Source: Manihot esculenta
Taxonomy: Eukaryota; Streptophyta; Magnoliopsida; Malpighiales; Euphorbiaceae
Reading direction: 5' to 3'
DNA length: 64,000 nucleotides
NCBI RefSeq assembly: GCF_001659605.2
Contig: NC_035165.2
Location: 12,706,445 to 12,770,444 of the forward strand
Under the pieces are notes generated by a model. The model was given only the letters and a program-made list of their open reading frames with translations, was not told the origin of the DNA and did not search any database. The translations under genes were made by a program, and so were the position numbers. Each line of letters starts with the position of its first letter. The first letter of the stretch is position 1. Below, piece after piece: positions 30,995-43,109 of the stretch.

Positions 30995-33145
30995 TGTAAT
31001 ACCCGGCTAGACTCCGGCATCGGAATTCCCACTTTCCGGCGGAATCTCGGATGTCGGAACCCTCTAGAAGGGTAAAATATGGTTTTCTAAAGTGTTTTTA
31101 TGTGTTTTTATAGTTTTTATAAAGAAAGAAATTGAGTTTTGAAAGAAAAGACCAAGGAAGGAAAAAGCCAGGTTCGGCCACCGAACCTCATGTTCGGCCG
31201 CCGAACATTGGCCTCTTGCGGAGGCACCTTTGGCCCCCGAAGGTAGTCTGGCCAGCCACCTATAAAAGGCCCCTTGTCCGAAAATGGGTGAGTTTTCTCT
31301 CTCTATTTTTGGGCATAGGTGAGATTTCGCCCTTCCATAGTTGATTTGTTGTTTTCCTTTAATCCCTTCAAGTTTTGATGAGTTTTACCTTGTTTTGAAG
31401 ATTTTTTAAGCTAAGATCAAGTTTTTGAAGCTTGGAGACTCCCGGAGCTCGATTTCTCCCAATCTCCAAGTTTGGATCACCCTCCTCTCGATCTTCAAGA
31501 GGTAAGTGTAGATCCTTCTCTTCTTTCATGTTTTAAGTAAGTTTTAAGAAGGGGTTAAGTGTTTTGATGCATGTTTAGGCTAGGGGTAAAATATTAGGGT
31601 TTATGTTTAATGTATGCTAAATGTGATGTTTGTTGGGGTATAGGTTAGTTTTATTCCCCTATATGCTTGGAAATGTGTTTATGCATGTTTTAGTATAGTT
31701 TTGATGCATGTTGGGTTGTTGTGGGTAGCTGGATTTGCAAGGCAGAATCGGGTTCTGCCCTTTGGGAAAGCCTAGGTTCGGCTGCCGAAGCCAGTTTTGG
31801 CCACCTAAGCTCGCCCCCGAAAGTTTGGACTTTCGGCTTTTGAGGGGAGTTTCGACCAACGAACCTGCCCCCGAAGGTTGTGACTTTCGGCTCTGAAAGG
31901 ACTTTCAGCCGCTGAACCCTGCCCCCGAAAGTCCCTGACTTTCGACTCTGGAGGGACCTTCGGCCGCCAAACCTGCCGCCGAAAGTCCCCTGTTCAACCT
32001 TCCTTTGCATGTATTCTATGAATGTTTTATGATGTTTTTGGGGGTTTTTGGGGAGTTGTTTAGAGTCTTTATAGAGTATGTTTGGTCCCTCATTTGAGTC
32101 CACCTGTGTAGGATCGGACCCGAGGAACCGAGGAGGCCAGCAGTGTTAGCTGCTTCAGAGTTAGTTCAGAGTCAGCCAGAGGTGAGTAGAACACAACTCT
32201 TTTATTGCAAGCAAATAAACTTTTAAGCATGATCATACATCATAAATGCCATGTATGAAATAGGTTATTTTGCATTAGAATTCACGAATATGATGCATTG
32301 CATAATATGATGTTGATGTGGATGGATGTTGGATGACCCATTGGCCCTTGATATGATATGATATGATATGGAAGTCCAGGTCGAGGCCCATTCTACGCCC
32401 CTGGCACAGAGTAAGAGAAAGTCCAGGTCAAGGCCCATTCTACGCCCCTGGCACATTGGATATGTTATGTTATGATATGTTAAGCGAAAGTCCTGAGGAG
32501 CTCCCATTGTGGGCCGGGCACATTGGATTATGTAGAGGGTCATTGGTGACAAGTCCATCCTTGATGTGATTTGTTTGTGATGTGATGCATTTCGTGGAAG
32601 CATATGTTATTTAAATTATTTTATTGTTCTGTTCACTGGGCTTTAGTAGCTCACCCATTTCCCTAACCTCCAGGTTTGCAGGTTCAGGATAGACCGGGAA
32701 GTCGTCAAGGATAAAAGGCTTGTATATGTATCAAATTAGTAGTGGACATGATATGTAAATTAATGTAATGTAATGTAAGGTATTATACAGTGATGTAATG
32801 AGGATTAGTATTGTGCTTGGCCCTAATGTATGATTAATCCTTTTGTACATGATCTTATGAAATGTTTTAATGATGAGTTATGTTGAACCAGGCTTAACAT
32901 ATGTTATGTTGCCCCACTAGAGCATTTGATGAGGGCTCTAGTGTGGAGTTTTATGTTTACAGTATGGTGCATGCACAGGTCAAGCTTGATATATGGAAAG
33001 TTTAAAGTTTTTTATGAAAATGTATGATCATGTATGGGATTTTATCAGGTACACAGGATGTATAGTAGGCTTGCTACGAGTCCCGGCGACCTTAAGTCGA
33101 TCTGGATCCTAGCGCCGGTAGCGGTCCGGTTTCCGAGTCGTTACA
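30995..33145 (+). mobile_element. Solo LTR-A
   Basis: TGTAATACCCGGCTAGAC to CCGAGTCGTTACA, 2151 bp, TSD CTCAT at 30990-30994 and 33146-33150. Contents: promoter-side palindromes 31170-31250, TATA 31261-31267, GTAAGT at 31502, main palindromes 31770-31990 (several decayed), CCACCTGTGTAG near 32098, GTGAGT near 32178, and array 32372-32525. It has no internal region. Confidence 0.94.
32372..32525 (+). repeat. Tandem hairpin-unit array in solo LTR-A
   Basis: Two units with CCAGG..CCTGG arms and loop core CCCATTCTACG, followed by a third unit of the other type (CCTG..CGGG with GAGGAGCTCCCATTG). So both unit types seen in separate LTR copies meet in one array. Confidence 0.75.
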
Positions 33146-33150
33146 CTCAT

Positions 33151-33259
33151 GATGGTGGTGGTTGTTGGTTCTAGTTTGATTATATGATTTAAATTGTTGT
33201 GGTCGTTTGGGATATCGAGATTCAAATTAGTAGTATTGAGGATGATGGGATATAGAGAT
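33151..33259. other. Spacer, no recognised feature
   Basis: About 110 bp between the TSD of the solo LTR and the first integrase-like codons. Nothing recognised. Confidence 0.3.
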
Positions 33260-34515
33260 TATGGAGGAAGCCCATTGTTAAGCTCTATGCATCCGGGTAG
33301 TACAAAAATGTATAGAGATCTTAAGGTAAATTATTGATGGCTGGGCATGAAGAAAGAAATAGCTGAATTTGTGTCCACATGCTTAGTATGCCAACAGATT
33401 AAAGCAGAACATCAACATCCAACAGGAAAGTTGCAACCGCTCTCTATTTCGAAATGGAAGTGGGAACACATTACTATGGATTTTATTTCTGGGTTGCCTC
33501 GTACTTCATGTGGACATAATGCAGTATGGGTGATAGTTGATAGATTAACCAAATCAGCACACTTTTTACCTGTCAGGATGGATTATTCTTTAGACAAATT
33601 AGTAGAGATCTATGTTAATGAGATTGTAAGACTCCATATTGCTCCAGTTTCCATTGTTTCAGATAGAGATCCAAGATTATTCACTTCTCGATTTTGGCCT
33701 AGTTTACAAAATGCTTTAGGCACTAAGTTGAAGTTTAGCACTTCCTTTCACCCTCAGACAAATGGTCAATCAAAAAGAACTATTCATACCTTGGAGGATA
33801 TGCTGAGGGCTTGTGTGATGGAGCTTAGAGGAAGTTGGGATAGGTATGTGCATTTAATGGAGTTTTCTTACAATAATAGTTATCATGCTAGTATCGGCAT
33901 GGCTCCTTATTAAGTTTTATATGGGAGGAGATGCAGAACACCATTGTATTGAAATGAGATAGGAGAAAGACAATTAGAAGGTCCAGAATTAGTGCAACAC
34001 ACTACAAATAAAATTCAGACGAACAGAAGCAGATTAAAAGCAGCACAAGACAAACAAAAAAGTTATGCAGATCTGAAGAGAAGGGATATTGAATATAATG
34101 TTGGTAACAAGGTATTTCTAAAGATCTCTCCTTGGAAAAGGGTTGTACGTTTTAGTAAACGTAGAAAATTGAGTCCACGATTCATAGGACCATATGAGAT
34201 TTTAGGGAGAATCGGATCAGTTGCTTATCATTTAGCACTACCTCTAGAGCTATCACAGATTCATGATATCTTTCATGCATTTATGTTAAGGAGATACAGA
34301 AGTGATCCTTTCACATTCTCCAAAAACAACCTGAGAGAAGATTTAACATATGAAGAAGAGCCCGTAGAGATCATTGCCAAAAATGAGAAGGTTATAAGGA
34401 ATAAGATAATACCCCTAATTAAAATTCGATGGAGTAACCACTCTACTAAAGAAGCTACTTGAGAAAAAAAAAAGAGAGAGAATATGCAAATTCAATTCCC
34501 ACATTTATTCTCTTC
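33260..34515 (+). pseudogene. Del/Tekay-like gypsy integrase, C-terminal part of pol
   Basis: After a decayed start (GSTKMY-like at about 33295), a long frame from 33347 reads the zinc-binding end [19 protein letters not shown] and the integrase core: [14 protein letters not shown] (Asp), [20 protein letters not shown] (Asp), [20 protein letters not shown] (Glu). All three catalytic positions are kept. A TAA at 33911 interrupts it. It resumes at 33992 with GNKVFLKISPWKRVVRFSK, PRFIGPYEILGRIG and the end block LIKIRWSNHSTKEAT, then a TGA where Trp is usual, and PHLFS before the final stop near 34517. The family is that of plant Del/Tekay chromoviruses. The 5' two-thirds of the element is missing. 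Confidence 0.88.
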
Positions 34516-34565
34516 ACTATGTATGTAAAATTTCAAGGGCGAAATTTCTCTTAGGAGAAGAGAAT

Positions 34566-36249
34566 TATTATACCCGGCCATTAAAAAGAAAAAAGCCCAT
34601 AAATTTATATATAAAAAAATAATAATTATTATTAAAATAAAATAAATAAATAATAAAAAATAATAAAAATAAAACATTAAGAGGGTCCCGAAACCAGAGC
34701 ATCTTCTTCATCCTGGAGAAAACAGAGCAAAAGCTTTGTTATTTAAAAAAAAAATTTCCTTTTTAATCCAAATCTTCTCCTCCTCAATCCAATCAATTCA
34801 TAAACTTTTAAAATTTTTCAGTTAGATCCTTATTTAAACCAATATACTGACTAGAAATTCAATAATTTCTTTAAGAAACTCCAATATTTGAATAGGTGAG
34901 TTTTATTCTTTTTATTCAGATTATTATGATATAATTTATTTTCTCTATCATTAAATAATTATTTTTGTGATTTGAAAATTAAAAGGAGATAAGTTTTAGT
35001 AAGACCAATTAATGAGATTCTATTTTTTTTATTGATAATTTTCATAAGTTGATCCAAATAATATTTATAGTTAATTGTATAATTTTTTTTGAATCTGTAT
35101 AATTTTGAAAGGTCTAGTTATGCCGGAATATTGCCGGATTTTTCTTAAAATATATATATATATATATTTAAAATTCGCATTTCACATTTTATATTTTCAT
35201 CCTAGAATATTTATTTATCACTTGATATATTATTTTTCTTCTTAATTCTAGAGGAGGACCCAGCTTTCAGTATAAATAATAGGGGTGTTCTTGCGATTTA
35301 AACTTATTTTGTCCTCAGTACATGTGAGTAGATAAATATATCATATTGATACTTTTCTTAAATATATTTATATATATATATATGTTATTTTATTTATTTA
35401 AAATGAGAATGAATAAAATAAATTTGTATTTATTGAATGAATGAAAATTTAAATTAAAGCACAGCTAAATAAATAGCCGATTATACTCTGTATATGCACC
35501 AAACATATAACACTCTGATGGCAGGTGATTTATTTTCAACTTAGCATATATTTATACTGTCTGGGACAGCGCTTAATATACACGCAGCCTGTGGGGCGTA
35601 TGTCAGGTGGTCACACTGCACATGTGTATGATCAGTATTTTATTAGCTTTTGGACCAATATTATCATCATAGAGCTAATATGCCGGCATTGCTCTAAAGT
35701 TGTCATTATTTTATTTTATCACACATGAGATGTCAGTATTATCTACAGGATATTACGAATGTATACAGATTTTATTTATCACATTTATAATTTTTGAATT
35801 TATTATCCAACAGTGATATTTTAGCAATTTGTATTCAGTTTAATTTATATTAATTGAATTAAATTGTATTTATTTAGCTGATCTATTTTAATTAAATATT
35901 TGATACTATTAAATACTTAAACTTTATCATTTTCCTTTATTATTTATTTATCTGCTCACTAAATAGATTGTACTCACCCCTTAGACTTATTATAGATCCT
36001 TTTTTATGATCCATTTCTAGCAGTCTACATTTTCTAGTTTTGTCATTTCTTCCACTTCGTCCGCTTAGAGTCTAGTGGAGGTCGGATCAATCCTAAATCC
36101 TTTGTAACTTTTTGTAATTTTGGAAGATAATATATAAATTGTATGTTCTAAGTACTGGATGTATTTTGTTTAGTGTAAATATATTATGAATTAATTATAT
36201 CAGTCATCAGTTCTCTCTTTTATATTTTAATATTTTAAAATTGTAGCAG

Positions 36250-36288
<39 letters not shown>

Positions 36289-36346
36289 AAAATTTTATCA
36301 GTTTTTGAATCATATCCGTCTTTATAGGTTAGAGAATGGATGTGAC
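34566..36346 (+). mobile_element. Probable 3' LTR of the Del/Tekay-like element
   Basis: Directly downstream of the integrase end are AAGGGCGAAATTTCTCTTAG (purine-rich tract region) and TATACCCGGCC, which matches the usual TGTAATACCCGGCC start of such LTRs with a few changes. The far end is taken as GGATGTGACA at 36346. The interior is AT-rich, with a possible CACCCCTTAGACTTATTAT segment near 35980 typical of this LTR class. End positions are approximate because no second LTR or TSD is in the window. Confidence 0.6.
36250..36287. repeat. (AT)n microsatellite
   Basis: About 18 uninterrupted TA units inside the 3' LTR. Shorter runs are at 35150-35168 and 35370-35385. Confidence 0.95.
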
Positions 36347-37530
36347 AGGGCTAATATCCAGGCATATGAAGTTATAGACACATTGATTATATCAATTTAA
36401 GGTGTGAAGTTTAGTTTGAATTTATAGACCATTTTCAATATTACTCAACTTGTCAAATTTAGTGCAAAGCTATTAGTTTGCCAAGAATTTACCCGCAACC
36501 ATATATAATAAATTCTTTTTTTTAATTAATAAAAAAATAAATTAATTAAACCAAATTCTTATAAAATTTTAGTTTTTAAATACTCTGATTGTAATTTTAG
36601 ACCATGAATCACAAAGTACATAAGGATGAAGAAAAAAGAACTAGAGGAAGGACTAGCTGCAAACCTAACATTTCCAATTAAGGGGGCTGAAATCACAAAA
36701 CTCTATTTTTTGATTTTTTTTAATGATAAAAATAATTGTTACTTAAAAGTTTGAGTGAATAAATTTTGTTTACAATTTTTATATTCTTGTAAATTTTTAT
36801 TTAAATAAGATTTTATGTTTTTTTTTTTAAAAAAATAAGGTATAATTTTTTTTAGTAAATTTGGTGAAAAAAAATTAATTACAAGATGGTCCAAACATTA
36901 CACTATAAAAGAAATCTAATCATTAAGCCTAAGAAATGAACAAATTATTGGGTATACCCTGAAATATCACCTTATTATGTTGAGATGGTACACTAATCCA
37001 CTCAAATCATAATAAATTATTATGAAATAAAACTTAATAAATTTTGTCTTTTTAACTTTCATGTAAAAAAATAAATTTTATTAGTTATGTGTATTTAGTG
37101 GGTAGTTTTTCTTTTTTTATATATATTTTTTATATTTTGCCAATGTGTTATAATCTAATTGGACTGAGGTATCATTTCATCATGCTGAAGGAGCAATACC
37201 ATTAAAAGTAGTAAGGAAAGAAACTTTACTCCATTGTGACTATGTGCACTGTTGAGGAAAGGAAGCAACCTGCAACGCCACAATAAAAAGCAGAGAGCAT
37301 GAGTCGTAGCTAGAAGAACTAGTACTTTCAATGAAGAGATCATGCGCTAAGAGGCTGCACCTCCTCAAAAAACAACAGCAACCCTTAAGAAGAAACTTAA
37401 AGAGAATGTAAAGGGTGAAATTTAGAGAGAGATAATTAGTAGTCAGCTGCTTAATGAGTGTTTTTTATTTCTAATGATGTCACATATATATTTATAGTAT
37501 CCCTCTCAATTTCTCCACGAAAGGAGATAG
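36347..37530. other. AT-rich DNA, no recognised gene
   Basis: No coding frame of note and no paired repeat ends seen. A short GC-richer patch at 37190-37340 has only a 62-codon antisense frame without recognisable motifs. Confidence 0.4.
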
Positions 37531-38450
37531 TCGCATTTCGGCATTTTTCTAAGATAGGCATATACTCAGCTAAATCAAGTTATCTTTTGGTAGTTACAAG
37601 TAACTTTGATATTTCAAGTAGTGTTGTACCAAGTAATTGGAGGAAGCTTTGCAAGCTTCATACTTTCCCTAAAGTGATAATTTGATTTGAAGAGCTATTA
37701 GAGGTATCTTTCCTTCTTGTGCTAACTTAAAAAGAAAGGAGTGTGAATGTGCAAGATTCTTGTGTTGCTCATAATACTACTGAGACTGATGTTTGTGTTC
37801 TCTTTGGGTGCCCTTTTGCCCTGGAGTGTTGGAGATTTATTGGTGTTGATTTATCTGTTTCTCCTGATATTTCATCATTCTCTGATGTCCTTAATCCGCT
37901 TTTATGGTCTAAAGAGAGAGATATCTTGAAGAATATATGTGTTACTTGTTGGTGCATTTAAAATAGCACAAATAATAGGATCTGAAATGGGATAGTTTCA
38001 GCTGCATAGAACACCGTGGATCTTGGTCTTAAGCTTTTAGAGGAATGGTGAGAGGCTCATCCTCAAGATACATCAGATGTGGATCATTCCAGAACTCAGG
38101 ATTGCATTTAGCCTGTAGTTGGTAGAGTGAAAAGTAATATTGATGCAGACCTTCATGCTCAAGAGCAATATGCATTATATGCAGCAGTTGTCAAAAATGA
38201 CCAAAGAGGTTTACATGCTAGTTTTTCGGCCTTTTATATGGGGTATTCACTCCTTGATTGTTGGAGGTTGTTGCTTTAAGAGAGAATTTCCTTACTTAAA
38301 CAGAATAATATGTGAAATTTTGATATTACTATGAACACCAAAGTAGTTGTTGATGCTTTTCATTTTATAGAGGATGATGGTCTGAATTTGGTCATATTAT
38401 AATTATAGATTTGGTCAGATTATTAGTAATTATAGAGTTTTTTTTTTCAT
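37530..38450 (+). pseudogene. Decayed LINE 3' end: zinc-binding domain and RNase H
   Basis: Frames in sequence read SNWRKLCKLHTFPKVI (zf-RVT lead-in), DVCVLFGCPFALECWRF (the HLFFxCPxAxxxW block), then about 38110-38230 VGRVKSNIDADLHAQEQYA (first RNase H Asp) and AAVVKNDQRGLHA, and near 38340 a TMNTKVVVDAFHF block. At least eight stops and several shifts interrupt it. It is the same domain order as the LINE at 24230-25230 but a different, much older copy. No A-tail or TSD could be fixed. Confidence 0.65.
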
Positions 38451-38489
38451 CAAGGATCTAATTGGCTCTTATATCGGATTGGATAAAAA

Positions 38490-38830
38490 ATTAAATCAAT
38501 GTTGATAATCACTGGACTCTTATACCCTGCGCGTGGTCGAATCCACGATCAAAGGTCAAGTCATAGCTCATTTAAGTCCAATGCGCAGGCCGGACTATTA
38601 ACAAGTGGTCATGCTTCATTGGGGCAGGTCGGACCAAACGAGGAACAAGTCTACGTGAAGAAGGTTCGACTTATTAGAGATGATGGATACGCCGAACAAC
38701 GGACCCTGAATGTCCGGGATCGTATCTGTGTGACGTTGAAGGGTATTAAATAATCGTCTGACGATAGAAATGGAGACAGTATGAATACGACTCTATGTGA
38801 AAATGACAGGTGTAAGGTCCGACTTGGAAC
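38490..38830. other. GC-richer island of unknown nature
   Basis: A 255-bp open frame (38499-38753, MLIITGLLYPARGR.. to ..ICVTLKGIK) lies in a stretch distinctly richer in GC than its flanks. No motif is recognised. It may be part of an LTR rather than a gene, since similar-looking sequence (GTCGGACC, CGATACG, ACGTGGCAAGG style) occurs at 41500-41800. Confidence 0.35.
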
Positions 38831-40735
38831 ATTAAAGAGACAAAATGGGATTAAATTTAATGATAAAAAGCCAAAATTATGAAAGCTACACAAATAAAAA
38901 TATCTGGTCAATCTTGATTACTTGTACATATAAAATTGATATATGATTTGATGCTGACGGTGATAATATTTTGTGTATGACACCAACCATCTCATTTGAT
39001 TATTTATTACATTAATTTCAAACTTTTTTATAACCTCGATAGAGAACCCCACTAAATTCAAACACCAATTATTTCCCTCGTATACAAAAATTAATAAATT
39101 GTAAAAACATATATACATATATATTTAAAAAAAATTATATATATATTTTTACATTTTATTATTTTAAATAAAGATAAGATTTTTGTATACAAGTAATTCC
39201 ATTATAGTTTTAGTAACATAAAAATAATAATACTAACGTTAAATCAATAAAATTAATATAAAAAATATATACTTCATAATAAAAATATTATATTTTATTC
39301 GCTTATAGATGAACTGTATTCAATTCAAAATGAAATAATTGACCGAATTAAATCAAGTCGTAAATTTAATTTTATTTTTTTATTATTTTATATTTAGTTT
39401 AATTTTAATTTTTAAAATTATATTATTTTGACAGTTCAATTTTAATAGAAAATTTTTGATAAAATTAAACCGATTATTATCAATACTATATTATTTTAAA
39501 AATATAGAAAAATTAAAACCTAACAAAGGTTGAAATATTATAATTAATTCATAAAATACTTAAAATAAGATATAAAAAAAATAAAAAATTCAATCAACTG
39601 AATCCCATCGAATCAAATTGATTTCTCTCTTAATTCGATTCAGTTTGGTTTCACAAATATTTAAATTTTAATTTTCGACTTATTCAATTTTATTCGATTT
39701 TAATCGAACCAATCAAATATTTACCTATATTTTCATGCTTATATATTTTGAGGATTAAATTAACTTTTATTGGATTTTAGATTCTAAACTTTTACACCAT
39801 TAGCAGGATTCAACAATGACAATATTTGATATGTTGATATAGCACGCTAATATTATCACCATGTATGATGTGGCATGATAAAGACTAATGGCTTCGTCTG
39901 ATGTGATATATTGACATCGTTACCATATCATTAATATTTTATTTTATTATTTAAATATATATTTTTAAAAAGTATGAATTTCTGAATTGTAAATAAATTA
40001 AAGTTTTTATCTTTAATAATAAAAGTGCCAGACTTTAAAAAAGTGCTCGGAAAAATTTAAAAAAATGGATGAGAGTGAAGGAGAGAGAGACAGATAAAAA
40101 ACATGGAGGAACACAAGCAAAATATTATTTTTCTCTTTTCTTTCTTCTATCTTTCTATCTTACTTTACTTATTTATTTATTATTTTTTCTCACTTTTTTC
40201 ATAGTATTTTTATTCAATTTTTTCTTCTTAATTTTTATCCATAAGAGTAAATTAAAAAATTTGATAAAAAGGCAAAGTGAGATAAAAAGAAATCAGTGCT
40301 AAAAAAAAATTGGAAAATAGAGGTTGTGGAAAACTTATTTATGAAATAAGGTTTAAAAAAAAAGTAACATGCCATGCTTGCAAGCCCAACATAATTTTTT
40401 TTAATTTTTAAAAACAAAAAACAACCATGTTGCACTTATAAAGTGCAGTAGGCTTAACATTAATTTTTTATTGAAAGCCTACCACGCCACAAGCTTTCTT
40501 ATTATTGAAAAAAAAATATTTATAATAATGTTAATATATTTTATAATAATATACTAAAATATATTTTTATTATAATATATATAATATAACATTTAAAATA
40601 TTTTTATATTAAATATTATATAAAAGTATTTTTATATTAAATATTATATAAAATATATTTAATGTTATATTATAAAAAATAAAGAGTATTAAAAAATAAT
40701 AACTTTATCAGTAAATATATTCTTCCACCGCTTAG
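38831..40735. repeat. AT-rich, repeat-like DNA
   Basis: No gene seen. 39330-39720 contains GACCGAATTAAATCAAG and TCGATTTTAATCGAACC style segments typical of AT-rich plant non-autonomous elements, but no clean terminal inverted repeats were found. 40585-40670 holds two to three tandem copies of a 32-bp unit (TTTTTATATTAAATATTATA). Confidence 0.4.
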
Positions 40736-42070
40736 GAGGAAGACATTCGAAAAAAAAAATGTTCAAGTATTTTCGACTACTAAAATACTAAAACTCCTCA
40801 TTTTTACAGGTAATTGGGAGAAAAGTGCTACACTTGGTTCAATATAATTGTTAAGGGATATGAACCGAAAAGCCATCAATATTCTCCTGCTATTGGGATA
40901 AAATTGGGCAATCGAAAACTTGAGAAACTAAAGGTCCTCCACAAAAAAAGGGTCTAGGGGGAAGCGGAGGCCCGCCTTCAACTGCTCTTTAAAGACAATG
41001 ATAGTATCATTAGCAAGGATTACATCATTAGCACGGACGCGGGGAGAAGGAGCCAAAACTTGAAAAGTCTCTCGAGGAATATGTCATACAAGCGATCCAC
41101 GTAGCACTTCAAGAAGACAGACGGGGTATCACTGAGTAGACCACCCTTATTCTATGGAGCCTCCCTCAATGGAACGATAGGGACTGGTGCTCAGATGGGA
41201 CCATTAGAAGAGGAGTCAGAGAAAGAGACCTCGCTAGGAAAAAGAGAAAAAGATGTGTTCCTATTCATATTGAAGAAAAAGGGAAACAGAGTTACCATAA
41301 GAATAAGATTGTAAGGAGCAAAAACGAGAAGGAAGCTGCGGAGCAAGTTTCTCTAAGAAGTTGCAGAAGACAGCAAAAATAGTACTTGGGGAAGACGAAG
41401 AGCTTTTATAGGATAGTTTTGACAACAAGCTTTAAATACTGTACGATAAGCATTGCAGTCCTCATTAAAGGGCTAGATAGGCAAAACGACATGAATAGTA
41501 AGAAACCAATCTTGAGGGACCACGTGTCCCAAACCTCGATGAGAGATATCCCCTTCAAATTTGAAGAATTGAAAACTACCAGGGGACCTTTAATGTTATG
41601 TAATATCCACCTAAGGTAAGCCATGAGCTGTATCTATAAAGTAGGTCCACGTGGCAAGGACTAGATACGTAGGAAAAGCGGTCTATCCCGAGGAAGGAAG
41701 ATCCGGACACCTCAAACACTCGAATCATCAGAGACTCACCCTTCCCTTGACAGGACGAGTCTCGATACGAAATTACCGTTATCACACACATTATGCCTGT
41801 GATCGTGGGATTCCATTTATTAATCGGTGATGTTCTGTATCAAGCAAACGGCCACATTACCGTCGAGTTATTAAAAAAATATCATATTCATCTCTATCTC
41901 TTACAGTATAAAAGAAGAAGAATCACAGAGATAAATACATGCTATTCTCTAACACTAAACTCTAAGCAATTCCTTGTATTCTCTATACTTGTCGATATTA
42001 ACTTAAGCGTCAGAGTGGCTACCGTGGGCACCATCACCACCTCACATTTTCTTCCTTACAGGTTTTAGCC
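40736..42070. mobile_element. Possible Tat/Ogre-type LTR region
   Basis: Non-coding and GC-balanced compared with its flanks. Near 42000-42050 the plus strand reads AACTTAAGCGTCAGAGTGG followed by GTGGGCACCATCACC, a phrase often present near the 3' end of plant Tat/Ogre-type LTRs. A TATAAAAGAAG lies at 41906. No ends, PBS or coding region were found, so this is a tentative call. Confidence 0.35.
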
Positions 42071-42358
42071 AATAACAGCATAGTCCAATTCCAGTCACGT
42101 TATCAATCTAATCTCAGCAATATCAATATGTATATGATTTTAATTATTTATGAAAATAATTATAAGTTTATTAGAATTATATGTGATATTTAAAACCATA
42201 TATATGTATAAAAATCAGTTCTTCAATTTGGTTCAACGTTGGGCGATTTCAATAAAGATTATTGATGAATAATCAAAACTGAACTAAAATAATAAATATA
42301 AATTTAGAGCGGTGTAGTTGAATTTTTTACAATAATGACTTTTTCAATTCCTATATGA

Positions 42359-43099
42359 CAAAAATAATACTCATTTAATTTGAGGGGCTTCTCTCTTTTA
42401 AGTTTTCTAGAGAGAAAAATCCTCTCAATTTTAGTCAGTAGCTGGTTGTCTAAGGTAGCATGCCTTTTTTCTTATTGGTCCTACAGCTATCCCTGCCCCA
42501 TCTGGGCGAGAGTGGCTCCTCCTACCTTATCCAGTTTGTAGGCTTTCTTCCACCCCTCCCAAATGAGCCTTGTATATATATGTATATAGTTTTGTGTGTT
42601 TTGATTTGTTCTTGGAAGGTAAGAGTTTCATAGGGGGAGACTTTGATGTGTCCCCTTTGCTGGTATCATTTTAATTTGGAAATTGCCCTTTTTGGTTTTG
42701 GCGGTGGAGACTTGACTCAATTGTAAAGGTTTTCGACTTGTGGTGAGCTTACTCTCATTGGTTTTGGAAGGCTTGGTTCTTATTTCCCCTTTATTGCTTG
42801 TGGCTTCTTCGTTCTTAAGTATGGTTGTATGCCTTTTGGCTATTGTAAGGAGCTACATCTTCGATCAATATCTTTGATCAATATCTTATTGGCAATAGTG
42901 GCTAAGGGTTCTTCCTATAGTGAGGAGTGACAGTTTCAAAAGCTTGATTGGACTTGGGATTCAAGTCACATGTGGGAAGGTCTTTAAGATTTTATCTTTA
43001 ATTGGGTTCTTTATCATTTGGGCCTTAAAGACTTATTTTATCTGATGTAATCAAGGTCAGAGCCTTTATGATATCATCTATATCTTTTTTAAAAAAAAT
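42359..43099 (+). mobile_element. Possible non-LTR retroelement remnant
   Basis: A roughly 740-bp segment with low AT bias, flanked by ATATGACA at 42351-42358 and near 43102-43109, and ending in TTTTTTAAAAAAAAT before the second copy. The flanks suit a LINE or SINE-type insertion. No conserved protein motif is seen. Confidence 0.35.
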
Positions 43100-43109
43100 C
43101 CCATATGAC

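Noticed and set aside
40069..40302. 77-codon Phe/Leu-rich frame
   Set aside because: Low-complexity T-rich DNA; no supporting signal.
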